DNA of 64,000 bases, from contig CAJTFE010000018.1 of the NCBI GenBank assembly GCA_910575725.1, positions 21,669-85,668 on the forward strand, given 5' to 3'. The position numbers were made by a program, and so were the translations under genes. Of the stretch, positions 1 to 7,671 are shown one piece after another. Positions within the stretch are counted from its first letter, which is position 1, and each line of letters begins with the position of its first letter. The notes under the pieces were generated by a model that was given only the letters and a program-made list of their open reading frames with translations, was not told the DNA's origin and did not search any database. Source of the stretch: Clostridia bacterium (GTDB lineage: Bacteria; Bacillota; Clostridia; Lachnospirales; Lachnospiraceae).

Positions 1-536
1 TGAAGACCAGTGTGCTGGAGCTGGCTAAGAACCGTATTCCCTGGCTGCTGCTTTTGATGTTCACTTCTCTTCTGACAGGGGCCATTCTGGTGACTTATGA
101 AAATGCCCTCCAGGTGGTGCCGCTGCTCATCAGCTTTATCCCCATGCTGATGGACACCAGCGGAAACTGCGGCAATCAGAGCAGTACCATGGTGATACGT
201 GGTATGGCGGTGGGAGATATCGAGCTTCGGGATGTGGTGAAGGTGGCCTGGAAGGAGCTTCGAGTAGGCTTTCTGTGCGGCCTTGTGCTGGCGGCAGCGA
301 ATTTTGCGAGACTGCTTCTGCAGTATCCGGATCAGATCCTGGTGAATCTGGTGGTGGTGCTGTCTCTGGTGCTCACGGTGATTCTGGCCAAGACGATCGG
401 CTGTACCCTGCCGATGCTTGCGAAGCGGATGAATCTTGACCCGGCCATTATGGCGGCCCCGCTGATTACGACCATTGTGGATGCGTGCAGCCTGATGATT
501 TATTTCCGGCTGGCATGCGCTTTGTTAAAAATATAA
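1..536 (+). CDS. mgtE: Magnesium transporter MgtE, C-terminal part (5' end outside window)
   Basis: The window opens inside this gene; the reading frame is open from base 3. The visible 177 residues are the membrane domain of MgtE, the Mg2+ channel/transporter of the inner membrane. Several hydrophobic helices are seen, together with the family pattern GNCGNQSSTMVIRG near the start and a basic loop followed by DPAIMAAP before the last helix. The cytoplasmic N domain and CBS domains would lie upstream. The stop at 534-536 is followed four bases later by the first copy of the hairpin repeat. The identity rests on these membrane-domain motifs, so confidence is high although the start is missing. 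Confidence 0.9.
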   Translation, partial: KTSVLELAKNRIPWLLLLMFTSLLTGAILVTYENALQVVPLLISFIPMLMDTSGNCGNQSSTMVIRGMAVGDIELRDVVKVAWKELRVGFLCGLVLAAANFARLLLQYPDQILVNLVVVLSLVLTVILAKTIGCTLPMLAKRMNLDPAIMAAPLITTIVDACSLMIYFRLACALLKI

Positions 537-540
537 AATC

Positions 541-644
541 AGTAATATCTTTTACAGTGCACAAATCGATTTACAGCTGCATGCTTTTGCGGCAGGAAAT
601 TGATTTTATACCTGTGCACTGTGAGGGATATTACGGAACTGGAA
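541..644 (+). repeat. Hairpin element family A, copy 1
   Basis: First of two tandem copies between mgtE and trpS. The left arm GTAATATCTTTTACAGTGCAC pairs imperfectly with the right arm GTGCACTGTGAGGGATATTAC. Inside are the conserved core AAATCGATTTACAG, a GC-rich tip and AAATTGATTT. It ends in the family tail ACGGAACTGGAA and is directly followed by copy 2. Confidence 0.9.
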
Positions 645-646
645 AC

Positions 647-750
647 AGTAAGCTCCCTCCCAGTGCACAAATCGATTTACAGCTGCATGCTTTTGCGGCT
701 GGAAATTGATTTCATACTCGTGTACTGGGAGGGGGCTTACGGAACTGGAA
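647..750 (+). repeat. Hairpin element family A, copy 2 (upstream of trpS)
   Basis: The outer arms GTAAGCTCCCTCCCAGT and ACTGGGAGGGGGCTTAC pair almost perfectly yet differ in sequence from copy 1, while the core is nearly identical. The tail GGAACTGGAA (741-750) runs directly into TAGGAGG (751-757), the ribosome-binding site of trpS. The two copies fill the whole mgtE-trpS gap, so there is no room for the T-box leader often found ahead of trpS in Firmicutes. Confidence 0.92.
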
Positions 751-768
751 TAGGAGGAACACTATAAG

Positions 769-1773
769 ATGTTAGGAGACAAAAAAGTTCTGTACAGCGG
801 AATGCAGGCTACAGGCAATCTGACTTTAGGAAATTATCTGGGAGCTTTGAAGAACTGGATTACATTGAGCAGTGAGTATGAATGTTTTTACGGCGTGGTA
901 GATCTTCACTCTATTACCGTCCGCCAGGATCCGGCGGAGCTTCGCCGGAGGGCGCGCGCTCTTTTGACGCTGTATATTGCGGCAGGACTGGATCCGGAGA
1001 AGAATTGCATTTACTATCAGTCTCATGTGTCGGGACATGCGGAACTGGCATGGATTCTCAACTGCTTTACTTATATGGGCGAGCTGAACCGGATGACCCA
1101 GTTCAAGGATAAGGCGGCAAAGCATGCGGACAACATTAATGCAGGGCTTTTTACCTATCCGGTACTGATGGCTGCGGATATTCTGCTGTATCAGGCGGAT
1201 GTAGTTCCGGTGGGCGTGGATCAGATGCAGCATCTGGAGATTACCAGGGATATTGCACAGCGCTTTAACGGCATCTATGGGGATGTGTTTACAATTCCGG
1301 AAGTCTACATCGGCAAGGTGGGAGCGAAGATTATGAGCCTTCAGGATCCGGCGAAGAAGATGTCCAAGTCTGATGAGAATCCCAATGCCAGCATTTATCT
1401 GATGGATGATCCGGATACGATTATGCGCAAATTCAAGCGCGCCGTGACGGATTCCGAGAGCCAGATTCTCTATCGGGATGAGCAGCCTGGAATTAAGAAT
1501 CTCATTGACATTTACTGTGCCTGCACCGGTAAGACCCCGGAGGAGACGGTTCGGGAGTTTGACGGCAAGGGCTATGGAGAGTTTAAGCCGGCGGTGGGCG
1601 AGGCTGTGACGGCCGTGCTGAAGCCTCTGCAGGAACGGGTTGCCGAATTGAATAAGGATAAGGCATACATTGATTCTATTATTAAGAATAACGGGGAGAA
1701 GGCCCAGTACTTTGCCAACAAGACTTTGCGGAAGGTGCAGAAGAAGGTGGGCTTTCCGGAAAGAGTGCGGTAG
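769..1773 (+). CDS. trpS: Tryptophan--tRNA ligase
   Basis: Cytoplasmic class I aminoacyl-tRNA synthetase that charges tRNA-Trp using ATP. It is 334 residues, normal for bacterial TrpS. The HIGH-type signature appears as TGNLTLGNYLG near residue 12, and the second ATP motif is a perfect KMSKS near residue 195. The Trp-enzyme pattern GVDQMQHLE is in the middle. The start is ATG at 769 with AGGAGG at 752-757. Unusually, the upstream region carries two copies of the family A hairpin and no T-box, so tryptophan-responsive control by a T-box is not seen here. A hairpin terminator follows at 1846-1875. Confidence 0.97.
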   Translation: MLGDKKVLYSGMQATGNLTLGNYLGALKNWITLSSEYECFYGVVDLHSITVRQDPAELRRRARALLTLYIAAGLDPEKNCIYYQSHVSGHAELAWILNCFTYMGELNRMTQFKDKAAKHADNINAGLFTYPVLMAADILLYQADVVPVGVDQMQHLEITRDIAQRFNGIYGDVFTIPEVYIGKVGAKIMSLQDPAKKMSKSDENPNASIYLMDDPDTIMRKFKRAVTDSESQILYRDEQPGIKNLIDIYCACTGKTPEETVREFDGKGYGEFKPAVGEAVTAVLKPLQERVAELNKDKAYIDSIIKNNGEKAQYFANKTLRKVQKKVGFPERVR

Positions 1774-1845
1774 GAGTTCCGGCTGCCTCAGGCTTTATAA
1801 AGTGAGTGAAAGGCAGAATCGTCGTCTTAGGCGCTGCTGATTTTC

Positions 1846-1875
1846 AGGCATGAGCGGATATTTTAGCTCATGCCT
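1846..1875. terminator. Bidirectional hairpin terminator between trpS and the maturase gene
   Basis: AGGCATGAGC at 1846-1855 and GCTCATGCCT at 1866-1875 form a perfect 10-bp stem with a 10-base loop. It lies between convergent genes and is flanked by T-rich sequence on the plus strand. Confidence 0.7.
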
Positions 1876-1888
1876 TATTTATATGACG

Positions 1889-3004
1889 TCATGTCTGACT
1901 TTTGGCAGCCGCAAGATAAGCCAGCTCTTTAAGCTGCGGAAGGCACTGTCCAAAGAACCTTTTGTAACTGTCACAGAAAAAATGGATCCCGTCTTTTTCA
2001 CTTCGGTGTCGGTAACAGCCGTTTCGACAGAGAGGAAGAAAGTCACATTTTTTACAATTCTCTGGCAGAGGTATAGAGCGCTTCAGAAAAGTCTGCTGCT
2101 TAAGGGAATGCTGCAGCTCTTCAAAAGATGAATCCTTTACATTGCCCAGGCAATGGGAATCAGTCACATAGAAATCACATGGATAAACGGAACCGTCCGC
2201 CTCGATCACAATCTGATATCCGCAGTTTCCGTTCTGCTCGCAGGATTCGGGAGGTATGCCAAGGAGAATTCCGATGTAATTTTCAAACTGACGGATATAG
2301 GGGGCGCAGCCCTTTAGAGCATCCTGGTACCATAGTTCAAACAATTCTGTCAGAAAAGAACCGTAAAGCTCTGGAGTGAGCGACCAGGGATGAAGTCCTG
2401 GTTCTTCTTCCAGGGGATCCAGGCAGACAATATATTGCTGGTAACGAAATGCCTGCTTTTGAAAAAAGGCGTAGATTTCCCGGATTTCCGGGGCGGTTTT
2501 CCTGTTTATTACGGTTAAAATGTTGTAGTCTGCATGGAACTGCTTTAGGAGCCCGGCTGCAGCCAGAACAGAAGAAAAACTCTCCTCTCCCTGTCTGGTT
2601 TTGCGAAAAGCATTGTGTGTGCTCTCGATTCCGTCCAGAGAAAGACCTGTCAGAAAATGATGCTTAGACAGAAAAGCGGCCCACTTCGCATCCAGTGCAA
2701 AGCCATTGGTCTGGATGGCCCGGTGCACAGGGATTTTTTTCCTGTTGCAGGTTGTTTCCAATTGAAGATAGTCCTGGAAAAATGACAGACCTGCCAGGGT
2801 GGGTTCTCCGCCCTGCCAAGCAATTGTACATTCCGTATCTGCATATTCAAAAATGCGTTTCACAACCTGTTCAAGTGTATCCAAAGACATTGTGCCCGGA
2901 TTGGCGGCCTGCCGGTGAGAGGATACGTCCTGGTAAAAGCAGTAGCTGCAATTCAGGTTACACAGAGATGAAACGGGTTTGATTAAAACATTTAAGGGCG
3001 GCAA
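1889..3004 (-). CDS. Anaerobic sulfatase-maturating enzyme (radical SAM, SPASM)
   Basis: This 371-residue enzyme should convert the active-site Cys of a sulfatase into formylglycine without oxygen. The N-terminus (PPLNVLIKP) and length match characterised anSMEs such as the Clostridium perfringens protein, as I recall it. The radical SAM cluster motif CNLNCSYC (CX3CX2C) is near residue 16. Two groups of cysteines in the C-terminal third (CEQNGNC...YPCDF and CKKCDFLPLCRNGC...FFC) fit the two auxiliary [4Fe-4S] clusters of the SPASM domain. The start is TTG at 3004 on the minus strand, chosen because AAAGGAG lies about 10 bases upstream. It is divergent from the DeoR regulator and close to a Cys-type sulfatase, its likely substrate. 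Confidence 0.93.
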   Translation of the reverse strand: MPPLNVLIKPVSSLCNLNCSYCFYQDVSSHRQAANPGTMSLDTLEQVVKRIFEYADTECTIAWQGGEPTLAGLSFFQDYLQLETTCNRKKIPVHRAIQTNGFALDAKWAAFLSKHHFLTGLSLDGIESTHNAFRKTRQGEESFSSVLAAAGLLKQFHADYNILTVINRKTAPEIREIYAFFQKQAFRYQQYIVCLDPLEEEPGLHPWSLTPELYGSFLTELFELWYQDALKGCAPYIRQFENYIGILLGIPPESCEQNGNCGYQIVIEADGSVYPCDFYVTDSHCLGNVKDSSFEELQHSLKQQTFLKRSIPLPENCKKCDFLPLCRNGCYRHRSEKDGIHFFCDSYKRFFGQCLPQLKELAYLAAAKSQT

Positions 3005-3073
3005 GGTAAGAACACTCCTTTATGATTCATAGATCTATATTTTAGGGGAACAGGATATAGCCCCTTGGAGGGT

Positions 3074-3102
3074 ATCATAGCATAAAAGGAAATCATGCGC
3101 AA
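3074..3102 (-). promoter_or_regulatory. Promoter of the maturase gene
   Basis: Read on the minus strand, TTGCGC (3097-3102) and TATGAT (3074-3079) are separated by 17 bases and point into the maturase gene. It is back to back with the DeoR promoter. Confidence 0.6.
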
Positions 3103-3115
3103 CTCACATGAGCAA

Positions 3116-3134
3116 TTGATTGAAAAATAATCAA
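3116..3134. promoter_or_regulatory. Candidate DeoR operator TTGATT-N7-AATCAA
   Basis: An inverted repeat TTGATT (3116-3121) / AATCAA (3129-3134) lies between the two divergent promoters. The string ATTGATTGA found here recurs at 4044-4052, overlapping the -35 box of the PTS promoter, and AATCAA recurs at 4015-4020. Shared placement at the promoters of one locus suggests the binding site of the local regulator. This is inference only. Confidence 0.4.
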
Positions 3135-3141
3135 AAAGTAA

Positions 3142-3170
3142 TTGCACCTTGGGGAAACAGTCGTTATAAT
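3142..3170 (+). promoter_or_regulatory. Promoter of the DeoR-family regulator
   Basis: TTGCAC (3142-3147), a 17-base spacer and TATAAT (3165-3170) form a near-consensus vegetative promoter about 40 bases before the regulator start. Confidence 0.75.
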
Positions 3171-3207
3171 GGTATAGTACTTAATATGAGATGAAGGATG
3201 TGTGACT

Positions 3208-3996
3208 ATGAAATTTGCAGCTCGGAAAGAAAAAATGCTGTCTCTTCTGGATGTATATGAGACAATGACTGTTCAACAGCTGGTAGATTTGCTGGGAGCT
3301 TCACCGGCTACGATCCGCCGGGATATTGTGCGGATGGAGGAAAGCGGTGAACTGCAGCGCTATTGGGGAGGAATCCGAAGAAAGCAGACGCCGGAGAGCC
3401 GTAGAAAAAATAGCCTGCAGCATCAGATTTCGGATATAAACCATACAGTGATTGCCCAGATTGCAGCAGAGCAGATTCAGGATAATGAGCTGATTTTTAT
3501 TGGCTCCGGCACTACAACGCTGGCTATGATTCCGTTGATTAAGAATAAAAACATTCATGTGATTACAAACGGCATCCCACAGCTTGAGGCGCTTCACCGC
3601 AAAAACATACAGGCACTGCTGCTGTGCGGTTTTTTTAAGGAGTATTCCAGATCCCTGGTAGGGAAGGAGACTGTGCAGATGCTTCAGAGCTACCGGTTTG
3701 ACAGGGCTTTTCTGGGCGTGAATGGAATAGATGATCAGCTTTCTCTGCTTTCTGCGGATGAGTATGAGGATTCCATCAAAACACTTTGTATTCATCATTC
3801 CAAAAATACCTATGTTCTGGCTGGAAAGGAAAAATTCCATCGGACGGCATATTATGCGGTTTCCAATAAGACAGCCAGGGATGTTATGCTGATTACCAAC
3901 TATCCGGAATATCCTTCCAATGACTGGGTCAGCATTTCGGGAGGATATATGGGGAGATTGGGCTCTCTGTTGATGGATAAAATGATTGAAATATAA
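3208..3996 (+). CDS. DeoR-family transcriptional regulator
   Basis: A 262-residue repressor of the DeoR/GlpR type. Residues 15-55 form the winged HTH with the family pattern ASPATIRRDI followed by YWGGIRR. The rest resembles the sugar-phosphate-sensing DeoRC domain, with an early GSGTT phosphate-binding-like loop. A GTG at 3202 is possible, but ATG at 3208 follows AAGGATG better. It sits between the maturase and the PTS/sulfatase operon, so it most likely senses a phosphorylated sugar made by that PTS and controls both transcription units. The stop codon overlaps the left half of an AT-rich inverted repeat (3994-4030). Confidence 0.88.
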   Translation: MKFAARKEKMLSLLDVYETMTVQQLVDLLGASPATIRRDIVRMEESGELQRYWGGIRRKQTPESRRKNSLQHQISDINHTVIAQIAAEQIQDNELIFIGSGTTTLAMIPLIKNKNIHVITNGIPQLEALHRKNIQALLLCGFFKEYSRSLVGKETVQMLQSYRFDRAFLGVNGIDDQLSLLSADEYEDSIKTLCIHHSKNTYVLAGKEKFHRTAYYAVSNKTARDVMLITNYPEYPSNDWVSISGGYMGRLGSLLMDKMIEI

Positions 3997-4030
3997 TCAT
4001 ATTTCATTAAAATAAATCAAAATATGATTA
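3994..4030. promoter_or_regulatory. Perfect 11-bp inverted repeat upstream of the PTS promoter
   Basis: TAATCATATTT (3994-4004) and AAATATGATTA (4020-4030) are exact reverse complements with a 15-base spacer. The repeat overlaps the regulator stop codon and lies just upstream of the PTS promoter. It could be an operator or a weak AT-rich terminator; there is no clean T-run, so an operator is a little more likely. Confidence 0.45.
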
Positions 4031-4047
4031 AAATAATGATTTATTGA

Positions 4048-4076
4048 TTGACAATTTGACGAAGCAATGCTATAGT
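4048..4076 (+). promoter_or_regulatory. Promoter of the PTS/sulfatase operon
   Basis: TTGACA (4048-4053), a 17-base spacer and TATAGT (4071-4076). The -35 box overlaps the ATTGATTGA string shared with the regulator region. Confidence 0.8.
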
Positions 4077-4134
4077 AAGAGTACGAGGTGAAGCTGAAGC
4101 TGGCAGAAAGTGAAACCAAAAGTACTCTTTTTTT
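4077..4134 (+). terminator. Leader hairpin with T-run (possible attenuator)
   Basis: AAGAGTAC (4077-4084) and GTACTCTT (4122-4129) pair and are followed by a run of T to 4134. The hairpin begins at about the expected transcription start of the PTS promoter, so it could end transcripts before the operon. Nothing visible shows what would relieve it. Confidence 0.4.
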
Positions 4135-4192
4135 GTTACAAATAACAAAGAAAGGGCACAATGAAACAGAGAGAAAGTTACGGAACTAAAAC

Positions 4193-4294
4193 AGTAATAT
4201 CCGTTCAGTGCACAAATTGATTTACAGATGCACGCTCTTGCAGCTGGAAATTAATTTAATGCAGGGTGTACTGAAAGAATATTACGGAACTAAA
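4193..4294 (+). repeat. Hairpin element family A, copy 3
   Basis: First of two tandem copies ahead of the PTS IIC gene, preceded by an isolated tail TTACGGAACTAAAA (4178-4191). The left arm GTAATATCCGTTCAGT and right arm ACTGAAAGAATATTAC pair imperfectly. The tail is ACGGAACTAAAA, a variant restricted to this locus. Confidence 0.88.
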
Positions 4295-4297
4295 AAC

Positions 4298-4400
4298 AGT
4301 AATATTGTTTCAGTGCACAAATTGATTTACAGATGCACGCTCTTGCAGCTGGAAATTAATTTAATGCAGGGTGTACTGAAAGAATATTACGGAACTAAAA
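4298..4400 (+). repeat. Hairpin element family A, copy 4 (upstream of PTS IIC)
   Basis: The arms GTAATATTGTTTCAGT and ACTGAAAGAATATTAC enclose a core identical to copy 3. The tail ends at 4400 and the ribosome site GGAGGAAGG follows at 4402-4410. The period to copy 3 is 105 bp. An open frame through both copies is in frame with the PTS gene, but translation is best started downstream at 4415. Confidence 0.88.
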
Positions 4401-4414
4401 TGGAGGAAGGACAA

Positions 4415-5725
4415 ATGAGTGTTGTTAGTTTTCTGGTAAATGATTTATTAACCACACCAACTATTTTGATTGGACTGCTGATTCTTCTTGGTTACATATT
4501 GCAAAAGGCCGGTATTGTGAAGGCAATTACCGGAACAATCAGTGCAATGGTGGGCCTGCAGCTTATTATATTCGGTGGTAATCAGTTTTCTGCAGTTTTC
4601 AAACCGATTACCACTGCAGTATGTGAGGCCACGGGCATTCAAGGCTACATTATGGATTCCTATGCAATGAAAGCGGCCAGCCAGGAGGCTCTGGGGGATG
4701 CCTTCGGGTGGATGGCCTATGTGTTTCTGATTGCATTTGCAGTAAATATTGTTTTCGTTATGTTGGGGAAATACACAAAAGTAAAGGGCGTTTTCTTAAC
4801 CGGAAATGCGGGCACGGCTCATTCCCAGGCAATGCTCTGGCTGATACTGGCTAATTTTGCATTGCCCTCCATAGCGACGATTGTGATTTCCGGCGTACTG
4901 GTAGGTATCTACTGGGCATATTCCACGACACTGGCTGCAGGCGTGGTGGACGAGGTGACGGACGGAGGCGGATTCACGGTTGGGCACAATCAGCAGATCG
5001 GCATCTGGTTTTTCGGGCGGCTTGCGCCAAAGCTTGCAGGCAAAAAGTCCATTGACTGTGAGGACATGAAGCTTCCTGGATGGCTGGCTGTATTTAATAA
5101 CAATGTGACCTCTGTAGCTCTCCTGATGTTCGTGTTTGTAAGTTTATTCTGTATTCCTCTCGGAATTGACGGAATTACGGAGCTTTCCGGCGGTACCCAC
5201 TGGCTTATTTATCTGATTATGGTGGGCATTCAGTTTTCAATGTATATGGTTATACTTCTTCAGGGTGTTCGTATGCTGTGTTCTGAACTGACTGCATCCT
5301 TCCAGGGGATTCAGCAGAAGCTTGTACCGAATGCAATCCCGGCGATTGATGTTGCGGCGCTGCTTCCGTTTTCTCCCAATGCGGCAACTATCGGATTTTT
5401 GTTCTGTACTCTGGGAACCGTATTTTCTATGGCAATCCTTCTGGTGACCGGCAGTTCCATGATGATGCTTCCGGGCTTTACCCCTTTGTTTTTTTCGGGC
5501 GGACCTATCGGTGTGGTTGCCAACAAGAAGGGAGGACTGCGGGCTGTAATTATCTGCTGCTTCCTGCTCGGTGTGATTCAAACCTTTGGAACCTGCTGGG
5601 CAATTACACAGATTCATTTTGCATCAGCTACCGGCTGGTCGGGCATGTTTGACCTGTCCACCATATGGCCTGCAGTGATTCAGATAATGCGTTGGATTGG
5701 CAGCATGTTTGGAATTACGATATAG
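4415..5725 (+). CDS. PTS ascorbate-type (SgaT/UlaA) membrane subunit IIC
   Basis: A 436-residue polytopic membrane protein of the SgaT/UlaA family, the permease component that moves a sugar or sugar acid inward while it is phosphorylated by IIB. About ten or more hydrophobic segments are visible, and motifs such as GNAGTAHSQ and GHNQQIGIW lie in the family's conserved loops. ATG 4415 is preferred over an upstream frame because GGAGGAAGG lies at 4402-4410 and the extra upstream residues are just repeat sequence. The gene heads an operon with IIB, a sulfatase and a sulfur-anion exporter. UlaA itself takes ascorbate; with a sulfatase next door the substrate here is more likely a sulfated acidic sugar. 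No IIA gene is in the window. Confidence 0.88.
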   Translation: MSVVSFLVNDLLTTPTILIGLLILLGYILQKAGIVKAITGTISAMVGLQLIIFGGNQFSAVFKPITTAVCEATGIQGYIMDSYAMKAASQEALGDAFGWMAYVFLIAFAVNIVFVMLGKYTKVKGVFLTGNAGTAHSQAMLWLILANFALPSIATIVISGVLVGIYWAYSTTLAAGVVDEVTDGGGFTVGHNQQIGIWFFGRLAPKLAGKKSIDCEDMKLPGWLAVFNNNVTSVALLMFVFVSLFCIPLGIDGITELSGGTHWLIYLIMVGIQFSMYMVILLQGVRMLCSELTASFQGIQQKLVPNAIPAIDVAALLPFSPNAATIGFLFCTLGTVFSMAILLVTGSSMMMLPGFTPLFFSGGPIGVVANKKGGLRAVIICCFLLGVIQTFGTCWAITQIHFASATGWSGMFDLSTIWPAVIQIMRWIGSMFGITI

Positions 5726-5739
5726 CAAATGATTTAAAT

Positions 5740-5841
5740 GCGCCTTTCAGACGGTGCCCGGATAATTTTCCGAACCCATTTTCTGGAAGCCGGAAATCCA
5801 TCTGGGAAACCGGGTGCAGTCTGAATGGTGCGGAACTGGAA
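5740..5841 (+). repeat. Hairpin element family A, copy 5 (divergent, inside the PTS operon)
   Basis: GCGCCTTTCAGAC (5740-5752) pairs with GTCTGAATGGTGC (5819-5831) and the tail GGAACTGGAA follows (5832-5841), then AGAAAGGAG, the IIB ribosome site. The core is strongly diverged, but length (102 bp), fold, tail and position match the family. Confidence 0.65.
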
Positions 5842-5859
5842 TAGAAAGGAGAACGAGAA

Positions 5860-6177
5860 ATGGAAAACAATAAAATCAATGTATTATTTGTATGCGGTAT
5901 GGGAATGGGAACCAGTACCATGGCGGAGATAGGAGTGAAAAATAATCTGAATAAGCTTCATATTTCTGCAAATGTACAGCATACCTCCTTAGGACAGATG
6001 GAATCCTTACGGGAATGGGCGGATGTTGTTGTGATTTTGAAGAATCTCTTTAATCAGATCACAGTGAAGGAAGGGGAATTTATACTTCCAGTGGTCAATG
6101 TAATGGACGGAAAGGGCATTGCGGCCCGGATTGAGGAAATTGTGATTCAGCATTTTCCGGAAGCGAAAGGATCCTGA
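5860..6177 (+). CDS. PTS lactose/ascorbate-type subunit IIB
   Basis: A 105-residue cytoplasmic phosphocarrier. The phosphocysteine loop is VCGMGMGTSTM with Cys12, as in SgaB/UlaB and other IIB proteins of the same fold. It receives phosphate from a IIA component and passes it to the sugar in IIC. The ribosome site AAAGGAG lies ahead of ATG 5860, right behind a divergent family A hairpin. The stop is two bases before the sulfatase start, showing tight coupling to it. The missing IIA must be encoded elsewhere. Confidence 0.9.
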   Translation: MENNKINVLFVCGMGMGTSTMAEIGVKNNLNKLHISANVQHTSLGQMESLREWADVVVILKNLFNQITVKEGEFILPVVNVMDGKGIAARIEEIVIQHFPEAKGS

Positions 6178-6179
6178 GC

Positions 6180-7664
6180 ATGAAAGCGATTATTGTATTT
6201 TATGATACATTGAACCGCCGGTATCTTCCCTGCTATAATCCGGAGGCAACGACCATTGCCCCCAATTTTACAAGGCTTTCCCGGCACAGCGTCTGCTTTG
6301 AAAACAGCTATGTAGGGTCTATGCCCTGTATACCGGCCCGGAGAGAGCTGCACACGGGACGGTATAATTTCCTCCATCGGGAATGGGGGCCCCTGGAGCC
6401 TTTTGACGATTCCATGCCGGAGCTTTTGAAGGAAAACGGCATATATACGCACCTGATATCGGATCATCTGCACTACTGGGAGGACGGTGGAAGCAATTAC
6501 CACACGCGATATTCCTCCTGGGAAATTATCCGCGGACAGGAGGGGGATCACTGGAAGGGACAAAAGGCCGAACCAGAGATTCCTTTGGTAGTCAAGGTGC
6601 CCCAGAAGCAGCAGGGCAGCGGAACCTCCGGCCTGTGGCGGTATGACTGGGTAAACCGTCAGCACATTAAGGAGGAGGAGGATTTTCCTCAGACAAAATG
6701 CTTTGATCGGGCCTGTGAATTTCTGGAGGTAAACCATGGGGAGGATAAATGGCTGCTTCATCTGGAAACATTTGATCCCCATGAACCCTTCTATGTGCCA
6801 CAGAAATATCTGGATATGTATCCGGAGGATTATGAAGGGAAGCACTTTGACTGGCCGAGAGGGGCCGCAGAGGAGACGACAGAGGAGATCGCCCACTGCC
6901 GCAGGCAGTATCAGGCCTTGGTGACCATGTGCGATCACAATCTGGGGCGTATTCTGGATCTGATGGATCAATATCGGATGTGGGACGATACATTACTGAT
7001 TGTAGGTACGGATCATGGCTTCCTTCTGGCAGAACATGGCTATTGGGGAAAGAACCAGATGCCTTACTACAATGAAGTGGCTCATACTCCGCTTTTTATC
7101 TGGGACCCAAGGTATAAGGAGCAGGATGTCCGACGGCAGTCTCTGGTGCAGATGATTGACTGGATGCCTACATTGCTTCACTATTTTGATGCGCCGATTC
7201 CGGAGGATGTGCAGGGCAGCGTTCTGGATAATGTAATTAAAGAGGATGTTCCCAACCGGGAGTATGCATTATATGGCGTATTTAGCGGGCATGTAAATAT
7301 TACGGATGGCGATTATGCTTATATGCGGGCGCCTTTGCCGGAGAAAGTTGACGAGATTTATAACTATACTCTGGAGCCCCGGCATATGAACAGCCGCTTT
7401 AGTCCAGAGGAAATGCAGACAGCAGTCCTTGTTCCTCCGTTTTCATTTACGAAGGGATGCCCTGTCCTGAAGGTTAAGAGTAAGGATAAATATAAGGTGG
7501 GGCGTTTTGGTACCAGGCTGTATGATCTGAAGGCTGATCCAGAGGAAAAGACCCCTATTCAGAATGAAGAGGTGGAAAAGAGGATGATCCGTGCCATGAT
7601 TAGGGCGATGAAGGACAATGATTGTCCCCGGGAGCAGTTTGAGCGGCTGGGGCTTAAGGTATAA
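6180..7664 (+). CDS. Cys-type sulfatase (formylglycine-dependent)
   Basis: A 494-residue enzyme of the alkaline-phosphatase/sulfatase superfamily that hydrolyses sulfate esters. The modification signature is C50-I-P-A-R54 followed by ELHTGR, the Cys form that anaerobic maturases act on. Metal-site residues are visible at D9 and in TDHGFLLAEHG near residue 277. No signal peptide is present: the chain starts MKAIIVFYDT, so the protein should be cytoplasmic and act on a sugar already imported, which fits the PTS genes directly upstream (two-base gap). The exact substrate cannot be told from sequence. Confidence 0.93.
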   Translation: MKAIIVFYDTLNRRYLPCYNPEATTIAPNFTRLSRHSVCFENSYVGSMPCIPARRELHTGRYNFLHREWGPLEPFDDSMPELLKENGIYTHLISDHLHYWEDGGSNYHTRYSSWEIIRGQEGDHWKGQKAEPEIPLVVKVPQKQQGSGTSGLWRYDWVNRQHIKEEEDFPQTKCFDRACEFLEVNHGEDKWLLHLETFDPHEPFYVPQKYLDMYPEDYEGKHFDWPRGAAEETTEEIAHCRRQYQALVTMCDHNLGRILDLMDQYRMWDDTLLIVGTDHGFLLAEHGYWGKNQMPYYNEVAHTPLFIWDPRYKEQDVRRQSLVQMIDWMPTLLHYFDAPIPEDVQGSVLDNVIKEDVPNREYALYGVFSGHVNITDGDYAYMRAPLPEKVDEIYNYTLEPRHMNSRFSPEEMQTAVLVPPFSFTKGCPVLKVKSKDKYKVGRFGTRLYDLKADPEEKTPIQNEEVEKRMIRAMIRAMKDNDCPREQFERLGLKV

Positions 7665-7671
7665 ACAGACG

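Noticed and set aside
4208..4414. An open frame through two family A copies in frame with PTS IIC
   Set aside because: The extra residues are just translated repeat and occur in many copies by the same reading. The IIC gene has a good ribosome site (GGAGGAAGG) and ATG at 4415.
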